64,000 nt of DNA from Agrobacterium sp. AGB01. GTDB taxonomy: Bacteria > Pseudomonadota > Alphaproteobacteria > Rhizobiales > Rhizobiaceae. This document shows positions 52,565-62,725 of this stretch, piece by piece. The stretch's first letter is position 1. Every line of letters begins with the position of its first letter. The DNA lies in contig NZ_JACVAB010000006.1 of NCBI RefSeq assembly GCF_014851585.1, positions 1 to 64,000 of the forward strand. The letters are read 5' to 3'. Both the position numbers and the translations under genes were made by a program. The notes under the pieces are model-generated. The model saw nothing but the letters and a program-made list of their open reading frames with translations, made no database searches and was not told the DNA's origin.

Positions 52565-53782
52565 TTACGCGACGGCACGTGCCAGTGCGCAACGTGCCCA
52601 CAGCTGATGCAGCGAACCCACCAGATGCTCGATATCCGCATCGCTGTGTAGCGGCGTCGGTGTAATGCGCAGACGCTCTGTTTTGCGCGGCACCGTCGGA
52701 TAGTTGATCGGCTGGACATAGATGTCGTGGTTATCCAGCAGAATATCCGAAATCCATTTGCACTTGGCAGCGTCGCCAACCATGACGGGCACGATATGGC
52801 TTGGGTTTGGCATATGTGGAATCCCGCTGGCATCCAGGAGCGCGCGCAATTTGCGAACCCGGTCCTGATGACGTGCACGCTCGAACGGGCTGGACTTCAG
52901 GTGCTGGATGGACGCCACGGCACCCGCAGCCAATGATGGCGGAAGCGCAGTCGTGAAAATGAAGCCCGAAGCAAACGAACGGATGAAGTCGCAAAGTGCT
53001 GTGGAACCGGCAATGTAGCCGCCCATTACGCCGAATGCCTTGCCAAGCGTTCCTTCGATGATGGTCAGGCGATGCATCAGACCTTCACGTTCGGCAATGC
53101 CGCCGCCGCGCGGACCATACATGCCAACGGCATGCACTTCGTCCAGGTAGGTCATTGCGCCATATTTGTCGGCCAGATCACAGATTTCCTTGATCGGGGC
53201 AATGTCGCCATCCATCGAATAGACGGATTCAAAAGCGATCAGCTTTGGCGCCTTCGGATCAGCAGCCTTCAGCTTTGCCTCGAGGTCTTCGAGATCATTA
53301 TGCTTCCAGATGACCTTTTCACACTTGCCGTACCGAATACCTTCAATCATCGACGCATGGTTCAGCGCGTCGGAGAAGATGATCAGACCAGGAATTTTCT
53401 GTCCGAGCGTTCCAAGGGTTGCCCAGTTGGAAATATAGCCCGACGTAAAGATCAGTGAAGCTTCCTTGCCGTGCAAGTCAGCAAGTTCCTGCTCAAGCAG
53501 GACGTGATAGTGACTGGTACCAGAAATATTCCGGGTGCCTCCCGCACCCGCGCCACAGTGATCGATCGCCGCTTTCATGGCCTCGATAACTTTCGGGTTC
53601 TGCCCCATTCCGAGGTAGTCGTTAGAACACCAGACTGTTACGTCGCGTTTTTCACCATTTGCATTGTAGCGAGTGGCCCGCGGGAACTGCCCCTGATGGC
53701 GTTCCAGATCCGCAAAAACCCTGTACCGCCCCTCTGTGTGTAAGCTGTCCAGTTCGCCCTTGAAATATGCCTCGAAATCCAT
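52565..53782 (-). CDS. hemA: 5-aminolevulinate synthase
   Basis: PLP enzyme condensing glycine and succinyl-CoA to 5-aminolevulinate, first step of heme synthesis in Alphaproteobacteria (C4 pathway). The 405-aa length is typical. Motifs: [64 protein letters not shown] and the PLP-lysine region [23 protein letters not shown] 53782 is the family start; the frame is open 18 codons upstream. An FNR/FixK box at 53933-53946 suggests oxygen-linked control, as known for hemA in other rhizobia. Confidence 0.97.
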   Translation of the reverse strand: MDFEAYFKGELDSLHTEGRYRVFADLERHQGQFPRATRYNANGEKRDVTVWCSNDYLGMGQNPKVIEAMKAAIDHCGAGAGGTRNISGTSHYHVLLEQELADLHGKEASLIFTSGYISNWATLGTLGQKIPGLIIFSDALNHASMIEGIRYGKCEKVIWKHNDLEDLEAKLKAADPKAPKLIAFESVYSMDGDIAPIKEICDLADKYGAMTYLDEVHAVGMYGPRGGGIAEREGLMHRLTIIEGTLGKAFGVMGGYIAGSTALCDFIRSFASGFIFTTALPPSLAAGAVASIQHLKSSPFERARHQDRVRKLRALLDASGIPHMPNPSHIVPVMVGDAAKCKWISDILLDNHDIYVQPINYPTVPRKTERLRITPTPLHSDADIEHLVGSLHQLWARCALARAVA

Positions 53783-54150
53783 GCCTTGCTCCAGAATTCT
53801 TGAGGGAGTTTTGAGTTCTCCCCTTCGAACCGTCAACCCCGACAGACCAACTTTACATAGCCTGCGGCAATTCGCCTACTCTTTTGAACGATTCCAATAT
53901 ACTTCTTTTAGCGCTTTCGCGATGGCCTGAACTTGATTCACATCAAATTCAGAAAAAGATTGGAACGAAAACCGGCAGCATGCGTTTGAAACCTGTCGGC
54001 AATTCCGGTTCATCAGCCAGCTAATCAGGCTTCCATAAATGACGGTGAATTGTTAAAGCAATCCGTAGCGGTCGGAGGACAAGCAGTCACCGCATAAAAA
54101 ACTGGGACGCCTATCGGAGCTGAGGCTCATTGTAACGTTGGAGAGAGTAA
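53783..54150. other. Divergent intergenic region between hemA and lipoprotein gene
   Basis: A 368-bp region with no supported gene. It contains one perfect FNR/FixK box (listed separately) about 150 nt from the hemA start and must hold promoters for hemA and the glycine-zipper lipoprotein gene. No other motif was recognised. Confidence 0.5.
53933..53946. promoter_or_regulatory. FNR/FixK-type anaerobox upstream of hemA
   Basis: TTGATTCACATCAA is a perfect TTGAT-N4-ATCAA. It lies 150 nt upstream of the hemA start and 205 nt upstream of the lipoprotein start. hemA regulation by FnrN/FixK is established in rhizobia, which makes hemA the likelier target. Confidence 0.72.
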
Positions 54151-54399
54151 ATGAAGAAGGCCATCGTATTTGCACTGGTTGGCTTAGCGCTCGCAAGCTG
54201 CACACAAACTGAAAAAGGCGCATCAATCGGTGCCGTTTCCGGAGCTGTTCTCGGTGGCGCAATCACCGGCAACGTTCGCGGCGCAGCAGTTGGCGCTGCT
54301 ATCGGCGGTGTTGGCGGCGCACTCATTGGTAATGCCAATGAACCTGGCAAATGCTACTACCGTGACCGTTATGGTAACCGCTACGTAGACCGTTGCTAA
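54151..54399 (+). CDS. Small glycine-zipper lipoprotein
   Basis: 82-aa protein with lipoprotein signal MKKAIVFALVGLALASC (lipobox LASC), followed by two glycine-zipper hairpins (GASIGAVSGAVLGGAITGNV, GAAVGAAIGGVGGALIG) and a C-terminal CYYRDRYGNRYVDRC with two cysteines. Such YMGG/2TM glycine-zipper proteins insert in membranes and are abundant envelope components of unclear function; similar short proteins occur in Brucella and rhizobia. GGAGAG sits 6 nt upstream of ATG 54151, and a terminator follows at 54429. Confidence 0.9.
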   Translation: MKKAIVFALVGLALASCTQTEKGASIGAVSGAVLGGAITGNVRGAAVGAAIGGVGGALIGNANEPGKCYYRDRYGNRYVDRC

Positions 54400-54428
54400 T
54401 CTCGATTGCAGATTTATGCAGAATGCAG

Positions 54429-54450
54429 GCCCCGGTTTTCCGGGGCTTTT
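54429..54450 (+). terminator. Terminator after the glycine-zipper lipoprotein gene
   Basis: GCCCCGG (54429-54435) pairs with CCGGGGC (54440-54446) with a 4-nt loop, followed by TTTT. Confidence 0.88.
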
Positions 54451-54572
54451 GCATTTTAACATCGGAAAAGTTGATTCTGCGTATCAAAATCGGTCTTTTA
54501 TGCTTAGGTTATTATATTAACGAACGGGAAACCGGTGAGAGCGATAATAAATGCTCAACCATAAAGTAGCAG

Positions 54573-56498
54573 ATGCCGACAAAACGGACTGACCCGAGAT
54601 TGAGTATTGCGTACCGGAAGGCAGGCACCGCACTGGCGGTTGCGGCAACAGTGGTTTTATACCCTGCGTTTGTGCGGGAAGCGAACGCTTTCAAGCTGTT
54701 TGGCATTACACTTTGGGGATCAGACGAACCTGAACTCGAGATCATCAATCCGGTACGCTACAGCGCAACCATGGATGTTCCGCTCGTCGATCCCAAGTTC
54801 TACGAAAATCTGGAAAACGCGTCATTTCTGATTTCCGATCAGGACAAACCCGTATCGGGCGATCTTGGCCTCGTCATAAAGGCGCGCGACGACCGTGACC
54901 GTCTCGTCGCCTCTCTTTATGAAAATGCCCGTTATTCCGGCGTCGTCAAAGTCAGCATCGCTGGCACAGACATTGAAAATCTTCCGCCCAATCCGGTGTT
55001 TGATCATTCAAAGCCGGTTCCTGTGCATATCCAGATCACCCCCGGCCCTGAGTTTTCACTCGGCAATATAATTCTGGAAGGTGACGCCGCAGGGCGCAAC
55101 CTGGAAGAGTTTGGTCTGGTGCGCGGCGGCAAGGCCGGCTCGCTCAATATTATCCGTGGTGGCGAAAAGCTGATTGAGCAGCTGAAATCCGAAGGCCGCC
55201 CGCTGGCCAAGCTGACCAAAAGACAGGCGGTCGCCGACCACGCTACCAACACCGTTGATGTGACCATGGCGGCAGAAGCAGGGCCAGTTGCACCGGTTGG
55301 CATGATCGGCATCAAGGGTCAGCAAAGCGTTGATCCGGACTTTATCCGTTATTACTCCAGACTGAATGCCGGACAGCCCTATTCGCCAGAAAGCCTGCGC
55401 AAGGCATCCGAGCGGCTGCGCCAGCTTGGTGTCTTCTCCAGCGTCACAGTTCGCGAATCCGAGCAACTCGCGGCCAACGGCTCCTTGCCGCTGACCATCG
55501 AAGTGTCCGAAGGCAAACATCGCTATTTCGGCCTCGGTGCGCAATTCTCGACAACCGAAGGTGCCGGCCTGCAAGGCTATTGGGGCCACCGCAACCTGTT
55601 TGGCAAGGCGGAAACCCTGCGCATCGAAGGTTCTGTTTCGCGACTGGGTGAGGCATCCAGCGTCGAAGGCATGGATTATTCCGCAGGCATTACCTTCACG
55701 AAGCCAGGCGTCTTCCATCCCTCGGCAACATTCAAAGCAAGCCTTATCGCCAAGACCGAGCATCCTGACACCTATGAAGCCAAGACCATTACAGGTGCTG
55801 CAGGCTTCAGTTATGAGGTCAATGATACCGATACTGCAGCGGCCGGACTTGAGGTCAGCTGGACGGATACCGATGATGCCTATGGCAACAACAAGTATCT
55901 GACGACATCCATACCGCTGGAATATGTGCGGGATACCCGTGACAACAAGCTTGATCCGACAACCGGCTTCCGTGCAGCCATTGCCGCCAAGCCCAGCTAT
56001 GAAGCAATGAACGGCACATTCTTCTCGACCTTTGAAGGCTCAGCCACCGCCTATAAGGGACTTGGACAGGAAGATCGCGTTGTGCTTGCCGGTAAACTTG
56101 GCGCGGGCGTTTTGGTGGGTGCAAGTGACCTTCAGGATGTACCTGCAACTCGACGTTTTTATGCCGGCGGCGGCGGCTCGGTGCGCGGTTACAGCTATCA
56201 GGAAATTTCGCCCTATAACGCCAATGGCGATGCGACAGGTGGTCGCTCTTACGTTCTTGGCTCCGTAGAAGCCCGTATCAAGATCACCGAAACAATTGGT
56301 CTTGTGCCATTTATCGACGCGGCTGCGGTTTCTACCCGCATGACACCGGATTTTTCAGATATAAGAGCAGGCGCAGGCATCGGCTTACGCTATGCAACTC
56401 CTTTCGGTCCTTTGCGTTTGGATGTTGCAATGCCTCTCGACAAATATGATGGCGGCAACAGTTACGGCATTTATGCCGGTATCGGTCAATCGTTCTGA
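54573..56498 (+). CDS. tamA: Translocation and assembly module outer-membrane protein TamA
   Basis: 641-aa Omp85-family protein that works with TamB in outer-membrane protein and lipid transport. A cleavable signal (ending VREANA) precedes three POTRA-like domains (about 50-300, with GMIGIKGQQSVDPDFIRYYSRLNAGQPYS as the last) and a 16-stranded barrel whose lid loop motif is GGGGSVRGYSYQ (VRGY). It ends in the aromatic residue GIYAGIGQSF, as expected for an outer-membrane barrel. Start ATG 54573 has a weak Shine-Dalgarno. tamB follows after 39 nt, so the pair is co-transcribed. Confidence 0.94.
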   Translation: MPTKRTDPRLSIAYRKAGTALAVAATVVLYPAFVREANAFKLFGITLWGSDEPELEIINPVRYSATMDVPLVDPKFYENLENASFLISDQDKPVSGDLGLVIKARDDRDRLVASLYENARYSGVVKVSIAGTDIENLPPNPVFDHSKPVPVHIQITPGPEFSLGNIILEGDAAGRNLEEFGLVRGGKAGSLNIIRGGEKLIEQLKSEGRPLAKLTKRQAVADHATNTVDVTMAAEAGPVAPVGMIGIKGQQSVDPDFIRYYSRLNAGQPYSPESLRKASERLRQLGVFSSVTVRESEQLAANGSLPLTIEVSEGKHRYFGLGAQFSTTEGAGLQGYWGHRNLFGKAETLRIEGSVSRLGEASSVEGMDYSAGITFTKPGVFHPSATFKASLIAKTEHPDTYEAKTITGAAGFSYEVNDTDTAAAGLEVSWTDTDDAYGNNKYLTTSIPLEYVRDTRDNKLDPTTGFRAAIAAKPSYEAMNGTFFSTFEGSATAYKGLGQEDRVVLAGKLGAGVLVGASDLQDVPATRRFYAGGGGSVRGYSYQEISPYNANGDATGGRSYVLGSVEARIKITETIGLVPFIDAAAVSTRMTPDFSDIRAGAGIGLRYATPFGPLRLDVAMPLDKYDGGNSYGIYAGIGQSF

Positions 56499-56537
56499 TC
56501 GTGCTGCAGTTCGTCTGAAACAAGGCAAAACACCACC

Positions 56538-59500
56538 ATGAAGAAACTGCTTCAACCTTTAAAATGGGTTTTATACATCGCCGCAGGGTTGGTGCTGTTT
56601 ATTGTTTTGTTTGTATCGTTCATAGGCTTTACCGCATCGGGCTCAAGATTTGCGGCCCGCCAGATTTCATCCCTTGCATCCACAGCCGATCAAAAGGTTG
56701 AGATTTCTGCGCCACAGGGTCTCCTAACAGGCAATCTGCGCCTTGACAGCGTCGTGCTGTCCGACCGCGAAGGGGTCTACGCCCGTATCTATGGCATTGC
56801 CGTCGACTGGTCTCCAACCGCGCTGCTCACCGGCACCTTCCGTGCAGATTTGGTCTCGGCCAGCACAATCGAATTTGACCGCACTCCCTTGCCATCTGAA
56901 CAACCGGCAAAACAGGAAAGCGGTAGTTTCTCGCTGCCGATTGCGGTCGATATCAAAAATCTGGCTTTCGATGATATCAAGCTGGGCGAAGCCTTGGCCG
57001 GGCGCCCGTTTGAATTGACGGCGGCAGGCAGTGCCAAAGCGTCATCCAAAGACATGGCCGCCAACATCGCCGTTCACCGTAAGGATGTGCCACAGGCGGG
57101 CATCACAGCCGATTTTACCTATGTGCCCGAGCAGAATGTTCTGCAACTCAAGGCCAATTTAAGCGAACCACAGGGCGGTATGCTGGCAAACCTTCTGGCG
57201 TTGCCCGGCGCTCCCGCTGTTTCACTTGACATTGATGGTCAGGGTCCGCTGTCTGACTGGAACGGCCAATTGGTCGGCGCCGTCGATGGCAATCGCATCC
57301 TGAGCCTGACCGGCCAGCATAAACTTGCCGACACCGGCGTGCGCCGTATTGCACTGACAGGTGGCGGTCAGCCCGACATGCTATTGCCCCCACTGTACCG
57401 CCAGCTTTTTAACGGCGAAACACAGATCGATTTCAACGTTGCGCTCGATCCAAGTGGCCGTATCGATATCGAAACCGGAAATCTGACAACCGGCGCGTTA
57501 CTGCTGGCAGCCTCCGGCACCGTTGATCCGCAAGGCATGAACGACTTGAGCGCCAACTTGATTGGTACCAATGGCCCGGTTGATTTCCGCCTGCCGATGG
57601 ATGGTGGTCAGGCACGGCTTCTGATCGATGGCGCCGACATTTCATTGCGCGGCAACGCACAGGCCGCAGCCTTGAATGTCGCAGCCGCACTGCGCTCGGT
57701 CGAAATTCCGCAGGGACGTCTGGATGGCATAAAGCTGTCTGCGGCAAGTCAGGACCTAAATCTCGCAGCCTTTACCGGAACGGTCGACACCACGGTTTCC
57801 GTTGATGGTTCGGCGCTGGTCAGCCCTGACCTCGACCGTTTGGTTAAAGCGCCCGCCACGTTGAAGGCACCGTTGCGCCTGTCTCCAACCGCTATCGGTT
57901 TTGAAGCAGCGACACTGGAAAGCGCCAGCATCGGTGGCACCACCAGCGGCACCTATACGCTGGACAGCAAAACCGTTTCCGCTAATCTGCGCCTGTTTGC
58001 CGTGCCGCAGATCCTTCCTGAGGCACTGGCACAAAAGATCGAAAAAACCATTGCGGTGGAAGGTTATGTCAACGCCGTCATCGGCGGCAAGACAAGCCTC
58101 GAAAACCTTGTCGTGCGCTCCGATCTGGTCGAAGCGAATGGTAATCTGCTGCTCGACAACGGCATAGTGCAGGCCAAGATCGGCGGACGTTTCCTGGCGC
58201 TCGAAAAACTGCTGGCCAACGCACAGGGGGCAGCCGGTTTTGCCGTGGAAGCGACAGGCCCGCTTGCTACACCGGATTTCAAGGCCAGCCTGAATTCAGC
58301 CCGCGCCACAATGGCTGGCCGTTCGCTGGAAGCATTTGCACTGACCGCCAGCGGTAAGGCCGACCCCGCAGCACCGCAAGCAGACATTGCGGCCAGCGGC
58401 ACGCTGGATGGCCAGCCAATCGAAGCTAAGGCCGCTCTGGTTCAGGACCAGAATGGAACGGCTCTGCCGTCATTGCGCGTCGACATCGGACCCAACAGCC
58501 TGACAGGTGATCTGCGTTTTACGCCGACCTTCCAGCCCAACGGTACTCTAGCGTTCGACTTTCCTGACGTCTCGTTGCTCGCCGCACTCGCAGCCCAGCA
58601 GGCCGCAGGTGATCTGAAGGGTACTGCCGTCTTCAACAGCAATGCGACGACGACGGCAATCACTCTGAAGGCCAACAGCAAGTCGTTGAGCCAAGGCACG
58701 AATGGAATTTCAAACCTCGCAGCCGATATTGCCGTCAGCGACCTGAAGGCCTTGGCGGCACAGGGAACATTGACTGCACAGGCGATAAATGCCGGCGCGA
58801 ACACCATCAGCGGACTGAAGCTTGATATTACCCATGCCGGGTCCGCAACAGGCTTCAACCTCAATGCCCGATACGACAATGCGCCACTTCTGGCATCCGG
58901 CAGCGTCGATACCGGCAAACAACCACTGACTGTCGCTATCAGGGACTTTTCCGCCGCTCCGCGTGGTATCCCGGTCAAGCTGGCACAACCGACCAATATC
59001 ACTGTCGACAATGGAACGGCGCGCATCAACGGCCTCACCATTCAGACCGGCAATGGCCGCATTGAAGTAAACGGCTCGGCAGGCTCAAATCTTGACATCA
59101 ACGCTGTTATCCGTTCTTTGCCGGCCAGCCTTGCCAATGCCTTCGCCAGTGGTCTTGACGCATCCGGCGACATATCCGGCACGGTCACCGCCAAGGGAGC
59201 GGCGACAAATCCGTCTGTTGGTTATGACCTTAGCTGGAACAACGCCGTTGTAAGCCAGACACGTGCGGCGGGCCTTGCACCACTCAGCATCAAGGCCAAT
59301 GGTACATTTGCCGATAACCTGCTGAACATTACAACCGGACTAACCGGTCAGGGCGGATTGTCATTGTCCGGCGGCGGCTCGGTTGGCATCTCCGGCAACC
59401 AGCCATTGTCATTGTCCTTCAAGGGTAATCTGCCCTTTGCAGCCGTTGCGGCACAAACAGCCGAACAGGGTTTGTCGGTTACCGGCAGTGCCAATATTGA

Positions 59501-60695
59501 TCTTAATATATCCGGCACCGCTGCAGCCCCATCGATCACGGGCACGGTTTCAACCGATGGCACCCAGCTGACCGATGTGCGGAGAAACCTGACGATCAAC
59601 AATCTTGGTGCCACGATCACCTTTGATCGGGACCGCGCCGTCATCTCACGCTTGTCCGGCAGGCTTGCGGGTGGTGGCACGCTTTCGGCATCCGGCTCGG
59701 TCGGTATCACGCCAGCGTCCAATTTCCCGGCCGATCTGTCGATCGTGCTAGACCGCGCCGCCTATAATGACGGAACACTGGTTACCACTATTGTAAGCGG
59801 CACATTGACCCTGAAAGGCCCATTGCTCGCCAATCCCGTGCTTGCGGGAACACTTACGTTGGACAAGAGCGCCATTACCATTCCCGAGCGCCTGCCCGCC
59901 TCGCTCACCGCCATCGACATCAAACACCGCAACGCGTCACCCGCTGTAAGAGCGCAGGTGAACAGCATGCAGGCGGATGAGTCAAACGGCAGCAGCTCCA
60001 CCATTGGACTTGATCTCAACATCAATGCGCCCAATGGCATTTTTGTCCGTGGTCGCGGCGTCGACGCCGAACTGACAGGCAATCTGGTGGTGCGCGGCAC
60101 CGCTGCCGATCCCGTAGTATCCGGTGGTTTCACCATGAAACGCGGCAGGCTCGAGGTACTGACCAAACGACTGGACTTCACCACCGGCAATATCACATTC
60201 GGTGGCGGCTTGGTGCCAGTTTTGGATATGGCGGCCGATTCCGCCTCCGGTTCAACAACGATAACCGTCTCTGTTTCCGGTCTTGCCAATGATCCGGCGA
60301 TTACTTTCTCCTCGTCTCCGGCACTGCCGCAAGATGAAGTGCTGGCGCAGCTTATTTTCGGACAGTCCATGTCGAAACTGTCTGCCCTTCAGATCGCCCG
60401 TCTGGCAGATGCTGCAAGCCAGCTTGCTGGTGGACGTTCCACGTCGCTGTTCAACAGTCTGCGCAGCAATCTCGGTGTCGATGACCTTGATATCTCGACG
60501 GATGAAAAGGGTGATGCCAAAGTATCTGCCGGGAAATACATCAACGATCGCACCTATCTTGAACTGGAACAGAGCGGCAGTTCCGGCGCAAAGGCTGTGA
60601 TCAATCTGGATGTTGGTAGAGGCGTCAAACTGCGGGGTGAAGCAGGCGCAGATGGCGGTGGCGCAGCGGGTATATTCTACGAAAAAGAATATTGA
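56538..60695 (+). CDS. tamB: Translocation and assembly module inner-membrane protein TamB
   Basis: 1385-aa AsmA-like periplasm-spanning protein with one N-terminal membrane helix (WVLYIAAGLVLFIVLFVSFIGF), a long repetitive beta-rich segment forming a hydrophobic groove, and the C-terminal DUF490 domain (RLDFTTGNITFGGGLVPVLDM, DEVLAQLIFGQSMSKLSALQ) ending AAGIFYEKEY, the part that binds TamA. Homologues in Brucella are called MapB/MorC. It likely moves phospholipids or aids autotransporter and porin assembly. It follows tamA; an AT-rich spacer follows it. Confidence 0.94.
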   Translation: MKKLLQPLKWVLYIAAGLVLFIVLFVSFIGFTASGSRFAARQISSLASTADQKVEISAPQGLLTGNLRLDSVVLSDREGVYARIYGIAVDWSPTALLTGTFRADLVSASTIEFDRTPLPSEQPAKQESGSFSLPIAVDIKNLAFDDIKLGEALAGRPFELTAAGSAKASSKDMAANIAVHRKDVPQAGITADFTYVPEQNVLQLKANLSEPQGGMLANLLALPGAPAVSLDIDGQGPLSDWNGQLVGAVDGNRILSLTGQHKLADTGVRRIALTGGGQPDMLLPPLYRQLFNGETQIDFNVALDPSGRIDIETGNLTTGALLLAASGTVDPQGMNDLSANLIGTNGPVDFRLPMDGGQARLLIDGADISLRGNAQAAALNVAAALRSVEIPQGRLDGIKLSAASQDLNLAAFTGTVDTTVSVDGSALVSPDLDRLVKAPATLKAPLRLSPTAIGFEAATLESASIGGTTSGTYTLDSKTVSANLRLFAVPQILPEALAQKIEKTIAVEGYVNAVIGGKTSLENLVVRSDLVEANGNLLLDNGIVQAKIGGRFLALEKLLANAQGAAGFAVEATGPLATPDFKASLNSARATMAGRSLEAFALTASGKADPAAPQADIAASGTLDGQPIEAKAALVQDQNGTALPSLRVDIGPNSLTGDLRFTPTFQPNGTLAFDFPDVSLLAALAAQQAAGDLKGTAVFNSNATTTAITLKANSKSLSQGTNGISNLAADIAVSDLKALAAQGTLTAQAINAGANTISGLKLDITHAGSATGFNLNARYDNAPLLASGSVDTGKQPLTVAIRDFSAAPRGIPVKLAQPTNITVDNGTARINGLTIQTGNGRIEVNGSAGSNLDINAVIRSLPASLANAFASGLDASGDISGTVTAKGAATNPSVGYDLSWNNAVVSQTRAAGLAPLSIKANGTFADNLLNITTGLTGQGGLSLSGGGSVGISGNQPLSLSFKGNLPFAAVAAQTAEQGLSVTGSANIDLNISGTAAAPSITGTVSTDGTQLTDVRRNLTINNLGATITFDRDRAVISRLSGRLAGGGTLSASGSVGITPASNFPADLSIVLDRAAYNDGTLVTTIVSGTLTLKGPLLANPVLAGTLTLDKSAITIPERLPASLTAIDIKHRNASPAVRAQVNSMQADESNGSSSTIGLDLNINAPNGIFVRGRGVDAELTGNLVVRGTAADPVVSGGFTMKRGRLEVLTKRLDFTTGNITFGGGLVPVLDMAADSASGSTTITVSVSGLANDPAITFSSSPALPQDEVLAQLIFGQSMSKLSALQIARLADAASQLAGGRSTSLFNSLRSNLGVDDLDISTDEKGDAKVSAGKYINDRTYLELEQSGSSGAKAVINLDVGRGVKLRGEAGADGGGAAGIFYEKEY

Positions 60696-60937
60696 TCTCT
60701 TATGTACTGCTTATGTATATGTTTATAATTTTATAATATTACAAATATAAATATAGCAAAAATACCCTATTATTATTATTTATAATTTTTTAATGATGAT
60801 TTTGTATAACAAATCGTCAGTTGATGTCGTATATTCAGGAAACACCCCAAACAAAACATTGAGTCCTGACGTTTCAACCAATGGAAACGACTCCGGATTT
60901 TCAATTGTGCAACGCCTCGCGGAGACGGGAGCCACCC
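60696..60937. other. AT-rich spacer upstream of the first chemoreceptor gene
   Basis: Positions about 60700-60800 are strongly AT-rich with runs such as TTATAATTTTATAA and TATTATTATTATTTATAA, far below the GC content of the neighbouring genes. It probably holds the chemoreceptor promoter (UP-element-like) and the end of the tam transcript. No gene is supported. Confidence 0.5.
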
Positions 60938-62725
60938 ATGAGCTTGTCATTTTTTCCGGGATCACATGCAAAAGCTGTTTTGACTGCCCTTGGCGGCACT
61001 CAAGCGATGATTGAGTTTGATCCATCCGGGAAGATACTGTCTGCAAATGACAATTTCTGCCGCGCACTTGGCTATTCAGCCGCCGAAATCATTGGCAAAC
61101 ATCACAGTATATTCTGTGACCCCAAATATAGCGGCAGTCAGGATTACAGAAAGTTCTGGCAGGACCTGGCGAACGGCAAGGCGGATGCAAGACAATACAA
61201 GCGCATCGGCAAGGGTGGCGCCGAAGTCTGGATACAGGCCTCCTACAACCCTGTGATCATTGGCGGCAAGGTCCAGAGCGTTATCAAGATTGCCACTGTA
61301 ATTACCGAAGCAAAGCTCAAATCAGCCGAGGATGCGGGCAAGATAAATGCCATCTCACGCGCTCAGGCTATTATCGAATTTTCCACCACTGGCCAGATCA
61401 TTACGGCCAACAGCAACTTTCTGAACTGTCTCGGTTATACGCTTGAAGAGATAAAGGGCAAACATCATAGCATGTTCTGCGAAGCAGCGTTCCGCGACAG
61501 TGCCGACTATGCGACCTTCTGGAAAAAATTGGCTGCTGGAGAATTTATTGCCCAGGAATTCAAGCGCATAGGTAAAGGCGGAAAGCCCGTCTGGATTCAG
61601 GCATCCTACAATCCGATTCTTGATGAGGAAGGCAATGTCTTCAAGATCGTGAAGTTTGCCACCGACGTGACGGAACGCGTTCGCGCCGTCAATGAAATCG
61701 CTGATGGTTTGACCGGCCTCGCCAATGGCGATTTGACGACGCAGCTCAACACACCTTTCATCCCTGCCCTCGACAAACTGCGCACAGACTTTAACGGATC
61801 GATCGCCAGACTGCGCGACGCCATGAAAGTTGTCTCAGACAATGCAACGGGCATTGCTGGCGCTTCACATGAAGTCAGCATTGCCTCAAGCTCTCTAGCC
61901 GAACGGACGGAGAAACAGGCCGCCGCTATCGAGCAAACCGCAGCCGCACTGGAAGAAATGACCCAAACGGTTACTGACAACAGCCGCAGAGCGGAAGAGG
62001 CAGGGCAACTGGTAGCGAAGGCCAAGAGCGGCGCCGAGCTTTCCGGGACTGTCGTCAACAACGCCATTGCGGCCATGGACGAGATTGAGCAATCGTCAAA
62101 GGGCATAAGCAACATTATCGGCGTTATCGATGAGATCGCCTTCCAAACCAATTTGCTTGCTCTGAACGCTGGCGTGGAAGCAGCTCGCGCCGGCGAGGCT
62201 GGCAAGGGCTTTGCCGTGGTCGCACAAGAAGTGCGTGAATTGGCGCAACGTTCCGCCAATGCCGCCAAGGAAATCAAGGCGCTGATTACCAAATCAACCG
62301 AGCAGGTTGCCAATGGTGTTTCGCTTGTTGATGAGACAGGCAAATCACTGGAGTTAATCGTTCGTCAGGTGGCCGAGATCAATCAGAATGTCGCAGCCAT
62401 GATTGAAACGACCCGCGAGCAGGCGACTGGATTGAAAGAGATCAATTCTGCGGTCAATTCCATCGATGCCAATACGCAGCAGAACGCTGCCGTGGTGGAA
62501 GAAACCAGCGCCGCCAGCCACGGTTTGGCAAAAGAAGCAGAATCTTTACGTAATTTGCTAAGACAATTTAGATTTACGCAAGACTCTCACGCTAAAAGGA
62601 ATGATGTGAAAGGGGATGTGCAGCCCTTGGCATCAAGAGCACGCGGTACGGTTGCCACACCGGCAGCCAGAACACATGGTTCTCTTGCTTTGGCGCAAGT
62701 ACAGCAAGATTGGGAAGAATTCTGA
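60938..62725 (+). CDS. Soluble methyl-accepting chemotaxis protein with two PAS domains
   Basis: 595-aa receptor with no membrane helix. Two PAS domains (about 12-130 and 135-255) share the same frame of motifs: AMIEFDPSGKILSANDNFCRALGYSAAEIIGKHHSIFC and AIIEFSTTGQIITANSNFLNCLGYTLEEIKGKHHSMFC, each ending KGGxxVWIQASYNP; such Aer-type PAS domains may bind FAD or heme. A HAMP-like linker follows, then the signalling domain with hairpin tip EIAFQTNLLALNAGVEAARAGE. The C terminus DWEEF resembles the NWETF CheR/CheB docking pentapeptide. ATG 60938 follows GGGAG; the frame is open further upstream. It overlaps cheW by one base. Confidence 0.93.
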   Translation: MSLSFFPGSHAKAVLTALGGTQAMIEFDPSGKILSANDNFCRALGYSAAEIIGKHHSIFCDPKYSGSQDYRKFWQDLANGKADARQYKRIGKGGAEVWIQASYNPVIIGGKVQSVIKIATVITEAKLKSAEDAGKINAISRAQAIIEFSTTGQIITANSNFLNCLGYTLEEIKGKHHSMFCEAAFRDSADYATFWKKLAAGEFIAQEFKRIGKGGKPVWIQASYNPILDEEGNVFKIVKFATDVTERVRAVNEIADGLTGLANGDLTTQLNTPFIPALDKLRTDFNGSIARLRDAMKVVSDNATGIAGASHEVSIASSSLAERTEKQAAAIEQTAAALEEMTQTVTDNSRRAEEAGQLVAKAKSGAELSGTVVNNAIAAMDEIEQSSKGISNIIGVIDEIAFQTNLLALNAGVEAARAGEAGKGFAVVAQEVRELAQRSANAAKEIKALITKSTEQVANGVSLVDETGKSLELIVRQVAEINQNVAAMIETTREQATGLKEINSAVNSIDANTQQNAAVVEETSAASHGLAKEAESLRNLLRQFRFTQDSHAKRNDVKGDVQPLASRARGTVATPAARTHGSLALAQVQQDWEEF

